64,000 bases of DNA. Source: Teichococcus aestuarii (GTDB lineage Bacteria; Pseudomonadota; Alphaproteobacteria; Acetobacterales; Acetobacteraceae). Each line of letters starts with the position of its first letter. Position 1 is the stretch's first letter. Below the pieces are notes generated by a model. The model was not told the DNA's origin. It did no database searches and saw only the letters and a list, made by a program, of their open reading frames with translations. Below, one piece after another: positions 34,992 through 42,464 of the stretch. The stretch lies in the NCBI RefSeq assembly GCF_003116135.1, contig NZ_PDOA01000003.1, forward strand, positions 186,001 to 250,000. The letters run 5' to 3'. A program made the translations under genes and the position numbers.

Positions 34992-37318
34992 GGGCGCAGC
35001 ACCTGGGTGGCGCGCGCCGCCTTGCGGACCGCCTCCCAGCCATAGAGCATCGGCACCATGCGGCAGGCCGCCCATTCGGCGTGCTGGTCCGTAAAGTGCG
35101 GGCTGCCGGGATGGCCGGAGACGCCGTGGAACACCGCCCAGCGGCTGTTGTCCCAATCCCCCACGTCGAAGGCGTAGCGCGCCAGGGCGCCATAGGCGGC
35201 GGCGGGCCCGGCGGCGGCGAGCAGGCCGTTGGCCAGCACCGTGTCGTTGTCGCCACCGATCGGCAGCGCGGGCGGGTCGAGCAGCGGCGCCGCCTCGGGG
35301 AACAGCGCGGAGAGCGGATGGGCGAAGCGCGGCCGGTGCGCCTCGCCCCAGGGGGTTTCCCCTTCCGTCTCCGCCACCTCGCGCAGCGCGGCGCCGAGGG
35401 CCTGGTCCCAGCTCCAGCCATCGAGCAGCGCGGCATCGTCGCGCCGCAGCAGGTTGGGCAGGGTCCACCAGAGCTGGTTCATCGGCACCACGCTGGGCGC
35501 CACGGCCAGCCAGGGATGGCCGCCGGCGCCCGAGAGCCCGCTGCGCTCGGCCAGGATGCGCGTCAGCGCGCGGCGCAGCGCGACATAGGCGCCGGGCTCG
35601 GTGGCGCCGGCCTCCATCCGCCCGTCCCAGGCCAGCAGCCGGGCGCGCAGCGCGCCCGCCGCCCCCTCCGGCTCGGGCAGCGCGGCGAGGCGCTGCTGGA
35701 ACAGCAGCGCATTGGCCGAGAGCGTGTCGCCATGCAGCCGCCCGGCATCCTCCGCGCGGAAGGCCGGGTTGGCGCGGAGTTCCTCCAGGATGCGCGCGGC
35801 GCGGTAGGGCGGGTGGCAATCGGTGCAGAGGTAGTCCGGGTGGTCATCCGCCACCACGCGGTTGTTGGCGGTGACGATCAGCCCCTCCGCCGGGTCGATG
35901 GCGCGCGGCATCTCGTCATGCCCGATCCAGCCCCGCCAGGAATGCTCGCCCGTCCAGCCCGGCATGGGCAGCCAGCCGCTCTCCCGCCCGCGGCGCGGCA
36001 CGCGGGCGCGCACCAGATGGCCGATATGCCCGCCCGTGTCGGCGGCGACGAGGTTGTGGTCGATCAGCCCCCAGCCGCGCGTCGCCTCGAACAGATCCTC
36101 GACGCCGGTGGCCTGCGTCATGCGCGGCAGGCAGTCGAAGGAGAGGTCCGTCTCGGCGAACTGCACGGAGCGCAGCGAGAGCGCCGTGCCCGCCCGCGCA
36201 TCGCCCGCGATCACCGGGCCGTTCGGCGTCTCCAGGATCTCGAAGCGGCGGGGCGGCGCGCCGCGCACCGCGATCTCCGCCTCGCGCCGGATGACGGGCA
36301 CCCATTCTGGCCCGCTGGCCGGCCCGCTGGCGCCCGCCTGCATCACCCGTGCGCCATCCTCCGAGAAGCGCTCGAGGAAGACGTCGTGGATGTCCATGAA
36401 GGCGTGCGTCACGCAATAGGCCACGCGGCCGTTCTGCGCGAAATGCGGGAAGCCCGGCACGCCCGGCACGGTGAGGCCGATCATGTCGAAGGCGTCGCAG
36501 GCCACATGGTGCTGCGCATACATGTTGGGGATCTCGAAGACCCGGTGCGGGTCCCCGGCGAGGACAGGCCGCCCGGTGCCGCTGCGCGAGGGCGCGACCG
36601 CCCAGTTGTTGCTGCCGCCCCCCGTCTCGTCGCCCTGCACGCCGAGCGAGTCGAGCAGCGCGCGGAGGGCGGGCGCCAGCGCCGCGAGATCGGCCTCGTA
36701 GCGCGCCGCCTCCACCCCGGGCGGGATGCAGAGCAGGTCCCCCCCGCCATCATCGTAGCGCAGCAGCCCGACGCGCTCCGCCCCCACCACCGGCAGCGCC
36801 GCGGCGCGCCACAGCTTGAACCACACCGAGCCCATCAGCAGCCCGAGGCGGCGCATCACCGCGATGCTGTGCCAGCCCTCCCAGGGCTCCGGCGTGGCGC
36901 CGAGCAGCGCGTACTCCACCGGCAGCGGCGCGCCGGAGGCGAGGAAGGCGTTCACCCCCGCCGCGTAGGAGTCGAGCATGGCCCGCGCCGCCCCGCCCAG
37001 CGCCGCGTGGTCGCGCCGGCAGGCGGCCTCCATGCCGAGGCGGTGGACCAGCATATCCGCCTCCGCCGCGCCGGCGCCGAGCCATTCGGCAGCCCGGCCC
37101 AGGGCGCGCCGCCGCGTCAGCTCCATCTGGAACAGCCGGTCCTGCGCGTGGACGAAGCCGAGGGCGAACCAGGCATCGCCCGTGCCGCCGGCGCGCAGAT
37201 GGGGAATGCCATAGGCATCCCGCAGGATCTCCACCGGCCCCTCCAGGCCGGGCACCCGCAATTCCCCCTCCAGCGGCGGCAGCGCCGCCTCCAGCATCCG
37301 CGCATCCACTCCGGTCAT
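34988..37318 (-). CDS. Penicillin acylase family (Ntn) amidohydrolase
   Basis: 776 residues. Family landmarks: GIPHLRAGGTGDAWFALGFVHAQDRLFQMELTRR in the alpha-chain region, and the autoproteolytic site ahead of Ser236 in GGGSNNWAVAP, where the Ser becomes the N-terminal nucleophile of the beta chain. Members cleave penicillins, N-acyl homoserine lactones or other N-acyl compounds. No clear signal peptide is seen with the start at 37318, unlike the usual periplasmic enzymes, so location is uncertain. First gene of the minus-strand operon. Its 5' region contains the GATATATC element shared with the divergent ABC operon. Confidence 0.9.
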   Translation of the reverse strand: MTGVDARMLEAALPPLEGELRVPGLEGPVEILRDAYGIPHLRAGGTGDAWFALGFVHAQDRLFQMELTRRRALGRAAEWLGAGAAEADMLVHRLGMEAACRRDHAALGGAARAMLDSYAAGVNAFLASGAPLPVEYALLGATPEPWEGWHSIAVMRRLGLLMGSVWFKLWRAAALPVVGAERVGLLRYDDGGGDLLCIPPGVEAARYEADLAALAPALRALLDSLGVQGDETGGGSNNWAVAPSRSGTGRPVLAGDPHRVFEIPNMYAQHHVACDAFDMIGLTVPGVPGFPHFAQNGRVAYCVTHAFMDIHDVFLERFSEDGARVMQAGASGPASGPEWVPVIRREAEIAVRGAPPRRFEILETPNGPVIAGDARAGTALSLRSVQFAETDLSFDCLPRMTQATGVEDLFEATRGWGLIDHNLVAADTGGHIGHLVRARVPRRGRESGWLPMPGWTGEHSWRGWIGHDEMPRAIDPAEGLIVTANNRVVADDHPDYLCTDCHPPYRAARILEELRANPAFRAEDAGRLHGDTLSANALLFQQRLAALPEPEGAAGALRARLLAWDGRMEAGATEPGAYVALRRALTRILAERSGLSGAGGHPWLAVAPSVVPMNQLWWTLPNLLRRDDAALLDGWSWDQALGAALREVAETEGETPWGEAHRPRFAHPLSALFPEAAPLLDPPALPIGGDNDTVLANGLLAAAGPAAAYGALARYAFDVGDWDNSRWAVFHGVSGHPGSPHFTDQHAEWAACRMVPMLYGWEAVRKAARATQVLRP

Positions 37319-37368
37319 GCCGTCCTCCCTGTCTGCGGGGAGTGTGGAACCGGCTTGCGGGTCTTGTC

Positions 37369-37376
37369 GATATATC
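37369..37376. promoter_or_regulatory. GATATATC palindrome, proposed operator site A
   Basis: Perfect 8-bp palindrome in an AT-rich patch (TTGTCGATATATCAAATA) between the divergent acylase and ABC-ATPase genes, 37 bp before the latter's start. The same word occurs at 46990 and 51845 ahead of other genes of the same cluster. The likely regulator is the GntR protein at 40207, by inference. Confidence 0.6.
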
Positions 37377-37413
37377 AAATACTCTGTTTCCGGATCGGGG
37401 CCAGGGGAGCCGA

Positions 37414-38505
37414 ATGGGCGGAACGGACGGGTTGGCGGGCCGCGTGGCGGTCGAGGGGCTGGTGAAGCGCTTCGGGCCGGTGAACGCGGTGGACCATGTC
37501 TCGCTGGAGGTCAGCTCCGGCGAGTTCCTCGCCCTGCTCGGCCCTTCCGGCTCGGGCAAGACGACCATCCTCATGTCCATCGCCGGCTTCGAGTTCCCGG
37601 ATGCGGGCCGCATCCTGATCGGGCAGGAGGAGGTGACCTGGACGCCGCCGAACCGGCGGAACCTCGGCATGGTGTTCCAGCGCTACACGCTGTTCCCGCA
37701 TATGAGCGTGCTGGAGAACATCGCCTTCCCGCTGAAGATGCGCGGCGTCGGCCGCGCCGAGCGGGAGGAGCGCGCCCGCGCGGCGCTGGCCACGGTGCGG
37801 CTCGGCGAGATGGGCGGGCGCCGGCCGGCGCAGCTCTCGGGCGGGCAGCAGCAGCGCGTGGCCATCGCCCGCGCCATCGTCTACCAGCCGCGCGTGCTGC
37901 TGATGGACGAGCCGCTTTCCGCGCTGGACAAGAACCTGCGCGAGGAGATGCAGATCGAGATCAAGCATCTCCAGCAGCGCATCGGCATCACCGTCATCTT
38001 CGTCACCCACGACCAGACGGAGGCGCTGACCATGGCCGACCGCATCGCCGTGCTGGACCACGGGCGGCTGCAACAGCTCGGCACGCCGCGCGATCTCTAC
38101 GAGGCGCCGCAGACCGCCTTCGTCGCCGGCTTCATCGGCGAGACGAATTTCTGCGAGGGGCAGCTCGCCCAGGCCGCCGCATCCGGTGAGTCCGTGACGG
38201 TCGCGCTCACGGGCGGCGGCAGCCTGCCCGCCATCGCCGCCGAGGCGCTGCCCGCCGGCGGCCGCATCAAGGTGGCGCTGCGTCCGGAGCGGCTGCGCGT
38301 GCTGCCCGCCACCGCCGAAGGCACCACCGCCCGCGTGGCGGAGGCGATCTATGCCGGCAACGCCACCACGCTGATGCTGGAAGGCGCCTTCGGCCAGCCG
38401 CTCCGCGCCCGCATCCCCGCCGGCGCCGGGCTGCACGAGCCGCGCCCGGGCGAGACGGTGCGCCTCGCCTGGCAGGCGGCCGACGCCAGGGCCTTCCGCG
38501 CGTGA
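37414..38505 (+). CDS. Polyamine/opine-type ABC transporter ATP-binding protein (PotA-like)
   Basis: 363 residues. Walker A GPSGSGKTT, Q-loop FQRYTLFPH, signature LSGGQQQRVAIARAI, Walker B VLLMDEPLSALD, H-loop VTHDQTEAL, and a C-terminal TOBE domain. The start at 37414 follows CAGGGGAG. First gene of a plus-strand operon of ATPase, two permeases, regulator and binding protein; it overlaps the first permease by 4 bp. It resembles but is distinct from the importer at 15637-19468. Confidence 0.92.
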   Translation: MGGTDGLAGRVAVEGLVKRFGPVNAVDHVSLEVSSGEFLALLGPSGSGKTTILMSIAGFEFPDAGRILIGQEEVTWTPPNRRNLGMVFQRYTLFPHMSVLENIAFPLKMRGVGRAEREERARAALATVRLGEMGGRRPAQLSGGQQQRVAIARAIVYQPRVLLMDEPLSALDKNLREEMQIEIKHLQQRIGITVIFVTHDQTEALTMADRIAVLDHGRLQQLGTPRDLYEAPQTAFVAGFIGETNFCEGQLAQAAASGESVTVALTGGGSLPAIAAEALPAGGRIKVALRPERLRVLPATAEGTTARVAEAIYAGNATTLMLEGAFGQPLRARIPAGAGLHEPRPGETVRLAWQAADARAFRA

Positions 38506-39374
38506 GCGCGCGCCGCCCCTCCCGCTTCCGGCTCGGCGGGCGCCGCTACAGCCCGGCGGCCAGCCTGGCCCTGGCGGCGCCCTTCCTGCTGCTCGTCGCC
38601 ATCATCTTCATCCTGCCGCTGGCGACGCTGCTGCATGAGAGCCTGTTCGTCCCCGCCCCCACCACCGAGCATTACGCCCGCGCCTTCGCCGAGCCGGTCT
38701 ATCTGCGCGTCATGCTGCGCACGCTCCGCATCGCGGCGCTGGTGACGGCGCTGGCGCTGCTGCTCGCCTGGCCGATGGCCTGGGTGATGTCGCGCAGCCG
38801 CGGGCTGGGCCTCGCCCTGCTCGCCGCCGCCGTGCTGCTGCCGCTCTGGACCTCCGTGCTGGTGCGCACCTATGCCTGGATGGTGCTGCTGCAGCGCAAC
38901 GGCGTGGTGAACCAGCTCCTGCAACAGCTAGGGCTGACCGAGGCGCCCATCCGCCTGCTCTACACGGAGGGCGCGGTGGTGCTGGCCATGGCGCATGTGC
39001 TGCTGCCCTTCATGGTGCTGCCCATCTACTCGGCGCTGAAGGGCATCCCGGAGGACTATCCGCGCGCGGCGCAGATGCTCGGCGCCTCGCCCTGGGCCAC
39101 CTTCCGCGAGGTGATCTGGCCGCTGGCGCTGCCCGGCGTCACCTCCGGCTGCCTGATGGTCTTCCTGCTGGCGCTGGGCTTCTTCGTCACGCCTGCGCTG
39201 ATCGGCGGGCCGCAGCAGATGATGATCGCCACCCTCGTCTCGCAGCAGGTGCGGGAGATGCTGGACTGGCCCTTCGCCGGCGCGCTGGTCGGCATCCTGC
39301 TGGTCTTCGTGCTGGCCCTCACCCTGCTGTTCAAGCGCGCGGTGCGGCTGGACCGCTTCGTGGGGTCCGCATGA
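38502..39374 (+). CDS. ABC transporter permease (PotB-like)
   Basis: 290 residues from GTG at 38502 (GTGA overlap with the ATPase). Six membrane segments and an EAA-type loop, EDYPRAAQMLGASPWATFREVIWPLALP, near residue 185. Inner-membrane channel subunit paired with the next gene. Confidence 0.9.
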   Translation: MSARRPSRFRLGGRRYSPAASLALAAPFLLLVAIIFILPLATLLHESLFVPAPTTEHYARAFAEPVYLRVMLRTLRIAALVTALALLLAWPMAWVMSRSRGLGLALLAAAVLLPLWTSVLVRTYAWMVLLQRNGVVNQLLQQLGLTEAPIRLLYTEGAVVLAMAHVLLPFMVLPIYSALKGIPEDYPRAAQMLGASPWATFREVIWPLALPGVTSGCLMVFLLALGFFVTPALIGGPQQMMIATLVSQQVREMLDWPFAGALVGILLVFVLALTLLFKRAVRLDRFVGSA

Positions 39375-40210
39375 GCGCCGCGCGGACACACAACCGCGCC
39401 GGGCGGATGGCGCTGAACGCGGCGGCCTATGCCGTCACGGTATTCCTGCTGCTGCCGACGCTGATCATCGCGCCGATGTCGGTGGGGCCGGAGCGGCTGC
39501 TGAGCTTCCCGCCGAAAGGCTTCTCGCTGCGCTGGTACGCCGCCTATTTCGAGGACAGCGACTGGCTGCGCGCCACCCTCTTCAGCGCCGAGGCGGGGCT
39601 CATCTCGGCGGTCTGCGCCACCCTCATCGGCACCATGCTGGCCCTCGCCCTGGTGCGCGGGCGGCTGCCGGGCAAGGGCTTCATCGAGCTGCTGGTGATC
39701 GGCCCCGTCATCGTGCCGCACATCGCGCTGGCCGTCGCCATGTTCCTGGTGTTCGAGCAGTTGCGGCTCACCGGCACGCTGCTCGGCTTCGCCATGGCGC
39801 ACACCGTGCTCGCCCTGCCCTTCGTGGTCTTCACCGTGCTGGCGGCGCTCTACCGCTTCGACGTGGATCTGGAGCGCGCGGCGCTGTCCTGCGGCGCGGG
39901 GCCCATCCGCGCCTTCCGCCACGTCACCCTGCCGCTGATCGCGCCGGGCCTCGTCTCCGCCGCCCTCTTCGCCTTCATCATCTCCTTCGACGAGGCGGTG
40001 GTCTCCTTCTTCATCTCGGATCTCGACCGCAAGACTTTGCCCCGCAAGATGTTCGAGGATATCGACTTCAACATCTCGCCCACCCTCGCCGCCGTGGCGA
40101 CCATGCTCACCGCCCTCACCATCCTCGCGCTGCTGCTCGGCTACGGGCTGAAGCGCAGCCTGGAGCGGAGGGCGCGGGCCGCCGGCACGGCACCGGACCC
40201 AGGACCATGA
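39371..40210 (+). CDS. ABC transporter permease (PotC-like)
   Basis: 279 residues, ATGA overlap with the previous permease. Six hydrophobic segments and the EAA loop VDLERAALSCGAGPIRAFRHVTLPLIAPG. Second channel subunit of the importer. It ends with an ATGA overlap on the GntR gene, which places the regulator inside the same transcription unit. Confidence 0.9.
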   Translation: MSAARTHNRAGRMALNAAAYAVTVFLLLPTLIIAPMSVGPERLLSFPPKGFSLRWYAAYFEDSDWLRATLFSAEAGLISAVCATLIGTMLALALVRGRLPGKGFIELLVIGPVIVPHIALAVAMFLVFEQLRLTGTLLGFAMAHTVLALPFVVFTVLAALYRFDVDLERAALSCGAGPIRAFRHVTLPLIAPGLVSAALFAFIISFDEAVVSFFISDLDRKTLPRKMFEDIDFNISPTLAAVATMLTALTILALLLGYGLKRSLERRARAAGTAPDPGP

Positions 40211-40929
40211 AGACCATGCCCGAAGCGGCAAACGTGCTCGATTTCGTCGCCCCCGTCGGCCGGGAGAACCTGGCGGGGCGTGTCTATGACGAGCTGCGCA
40301 GCGCCCTGTTCGAGGGCCGCATGCGCCCCGGCCAGCGGCTCAAGATCCGCGACCTCGCCGCCGCCATGCAGGTCTCCGAGACGCCGGTGCGGGAGGCGGT
40401 GGTGCAGCTCGCCCGCGAGCGCGCGCTGCGGCTGGAGGCGGCGCGCTCCATCACCGTCGCCGGCCTCAGCCTGGAGCAGTATCTGGAGCTGCGCACCATC
40501 CGCCTGGAGCTGGAGGGGCTGGCCGCCGAGGCCGCCGCGCTGCGCATCACTCCCTCCGACCTCGACGCGCTGGAGCGCGCCAACACCGCCCTGGCCGCGG
40601 CCGAGGAGGCGGGCGAAGCGACCGCCGCCAACCGCGCCAACTGGGCCTTCCACCACACCCTCTACGCGGCCGCCGCCATGCCGGAGCTGCTCGCCATCAT
40701 CGAGAGCATCTGGCTGCGCAACGGGCCGATGCACGCCTTCCTCTACCCCGATGCGCGGCCGAGCTACCCCGGCCGGCACCGGCACCTCGACATCATCGAC
40801 GGCTTGCGCGCGCGGGACCCGAAGGCGACCCGCGCCGCCCTGCGCGCGGATCTGATGGAGGGCGGCGCCAATCTCGTCGCGCTCCTCGGCCGCATGGAAC
40901 GCGACACGGCCTGGACCACCCCCGGCTGA
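40207..40929 (+). CDS. GntR family regulator, FCD (FadR) subfamily
   Basis: 240 residues. Winged HTH with LRSALFEGRMRPGQRLKIRDLAAAMQVSETPVREAV typical of GntR, then an all-helical FCD effector domain with candidate metal ligands in NWAFHHTLY and RHRHLDII. FCD proteins usually bind carboxylic acids and repress transport and catabolic operons. Embedded by ATGA overlap between transporter genes, so it probably senses the imported compound or a product. The AT-rich GATATATC palindromes in this cluster are the best candidates for its sites. Confidence 0.9.
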   Translation: MKTMPEAANVLDFVAPVGRENLAGRVYDELRSALFEGRMRPGQRLKIRDLAAAMQVSETPVREAVVQLARERALRLEAARSITVAGLSLEQYLELRTIRLELEGLAAEAAALRITPSDLDALERANTALAAAEEAGEATAANRANWAFHHTLYAAAAMPELLAIIESIWLRNGPMHAFLYPDARPSYPGRHRHLDIIDGLRARDPKATRAALRADLMEGGANLVALLGRMERDTAWTTPG

Positions 40930-40981
40930 TCCCCGGCGGCGGCCAGGTCCTCTCTCAACCGGCAAGGACAGGAGACAGGGC

Positions 40982-42043
40982 ATGGGCGTGACACGGAGAA
41001 CACTTCTGGCGGCCACCGCGCTGGGCGCGGGGTCGGCGGGCCTGGCGAAGCCATCGCTCGCCCGGCGCGGCTCGGGCGAGGTGGTGGTCTGCGCCACCGG
41101 CGGGCTGATGGAACGCAGCCTGCAGGAGCATTTCTACCGCCGCTTCGAGCAGGAGCAGGGCATCCGCGTCCGCTCCATCCCGATCGAGTTGCCGGACCAG
41201 TGGGCGCGCGCCCGCGCCGGGCAGCGCAGCGGCAACATCCCCTTCGACGTGGTGACCGCCACCCCGCCCGACCTGATCCAGCACGCCGACATCCTGGCGC
41301 CGGTGGACTGCACCACGCCGGCCATGACGCAGCACGCCCTGCCCGGTGGCTGCTTCCCCACCGGCATCATCCGCACCGCTGGCGGCATGGCCATCACCTG
41401 GAGCAAAAAGGCCTTCCCCAATGGCGGCCCCGCCTCCTGGGCGGAGTTCTTTGACGTGGCGAAGTTTCCCGGCCCCCGCTCCCTGCCGGATACGGGCGAC
41501 CGCGAATGGTGGCTGCCGCTGGCGGCGCTGATGGCCGATGGCGTGCCGCGCGACAAGCTCTTCCCGATGGATCTCGACCGCGCCTACCGCAAGCTGGACA
41601 CGATCAAGCCGCATGTCGCCGCCTGGTGGAAGAGCGGCGACAACTCCATGCAGATCCTGCGCGGCGGCGACGCGGTGATGAGCGTGCTCTACTCCTCCCG
41701 CGCCGTGCCGCTGGCCAAGAGCGGGGAGTTCGACTTCACCTGGAACGGCGCGATCCGCGACGTCGGCAACTGGGCGGTGCTGAAGGGCGGGCCGAACACC
41801 GCCAACGCCATGCGCTTCCTGAAGTTCTTCGTGCAGAACCCGAAGGAGCACCTGCCCTTCAGCGAGAAGGTCTCCTTCGACAGCAACAACCGCGAGACCG
41901 CCGCGCTGGTGCCCGAGGCGGAGCGCCGCTACCGCGCCTCCTGGCCCGAGAACTGGGACCGGCTGGTGATCGCCGACTACGAATGGATCGCCGCCAACCG
42001 CAACGCCATGCGCGAGCGCTGGGTGAACTGGCTGACCCGCTGA
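40982..42043 (+). CDS. ABC transporter extracellular solute-binding protein (PotD/SBP_bac_8-like)
   Basis: 353 residues. A twin-arginine-like start (GVTRRTLLAATALGAGSAGLAKPSLA) is followed by the mature fold, EVVVCATGGLMERSLQEHFYRRFEQEQG, and a hinge region GGMAITWSKKAFPNGGPASWAEFFD. Receptor for the importer encoded just upstream (37414-40210). Ligand unknown. A strong hairpin follows it, often seen after receptor genes that need more protein than their neighbours. Confidence 0.87.
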   Translation: MGVTRRTLLAATALGAGSAGLAKPSLARRGSGEVVVCATGGLMERSLQEHFYRRFEQEQGIRVRSIPIELPDQWARARAGQRSGNIPFDVVTATPPDLIQHADILAPVDCTTPAMTQHALPGGCFPTGIIRTAGGMAITWSKKAFPNGGPASWAEFFDVAKFPGPRSLPDTGDREWWLPLAALMADGVPRDKLFPMDLDRAYRKLDTIKPHVAAWWKSGDNSMQILRGGDAVMSVLYSSRAVPLAKSGEFDFTWNGAIRDVGNWAVLKGGPNTANAMRFLKFFVQNPKEHLPFSEKVSFDSNNRETAALVPEAERRYRASWPENWDRLVIADYEWIAANRNAMRERWVNWLTR

Positions 42044-42064
42044 CCGGCCCACTGACCGATCCCA

Positions 42065-42089
42065 CGGGCGGGCCGCACGGGCCCGCCCG
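42065..42089 (+). terminator. Intra-operon hairpin after the binding protein gene
   Basis: CGGGCGGGCC (42065-42074) pairs perfectly with GGCCCGCCCG (42080-42089), loop GCACG, with no T-tract. It begins 22 bp after the stop. It may stabilise upstream mRNA or partly terminate before the formamidase-like genes. Confidence 0.45.
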
Positions 42090-42119
42090 CGCCACCCCTC
42101 TCACGGAAACCCGCCCTTC

Positions 42120-42464
42120 ATGCTGGTGAACCACCCCGAGGCGGCACACTGGCCGGTGGACCCGAGCCGGCTCGACCTCGTCGAGGAATTCCGCCGCAAG
42201 CCGCGCGGCCCGCACAGCGACGAACTGCAGAAGCTGCTGCACCGGATGCGCTGGTCCGGCGTCGGCCGCCGCCACGTGCTCGTGGTGCTGGAGCCGAACC
42301 GCCGCTGGATGCTGGCGCGCATGCCCGGCCGCCGCGGCGCGCCGGTGGAGACCTTCCCCAACCAAGTCTTCACCAGCCTGGCCGAGGCCGAGTGGGCCGT
42401 CTTCGCCCTGCGCTGGGAAGCGCTGACCGGCCAGACGCTGGCGCCCAGCAGGACCACGCCCTGA
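42120..42464 (+). CDS. N,N-dimethylformamidase small (light) subunit-like protein
   Basis: 114 residues. By memory of the DMFase light chain (about 15 kDa), the order of features agrees: GPHSDELQKLLHRMR, RRHVLVVLEPNRRWMLARM, and a terminal VFTSLAEAEWAVFALRWE helix. Similarity is moderate and was not aligned by tool. The strongest support is position: its stop overlaps the start of the large-subunit homologue as TGATG. Confidence 0.65.
   Translation: MLVNHPEAAHWPVDPSRLDLVEEFRRKPRGPHSDELQKLLHRMRWSGVGRRHVLVVLEPNRRWMLARMPGRRGAPVETFPNQVFTSLAEAEWAVFALRWEALTGQTLAPSRTTP

Noticed and set aside
34976-37465. Plus-strand frame of about 829 codons opposite the acylase
   Set aside because: It is antisense to a well-supported Ntn acylase, with a His/Arg/Pro-rich composition unlike a protein. 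The same reasoning applies to 19604-22168 minus opposite the tailspike genes.
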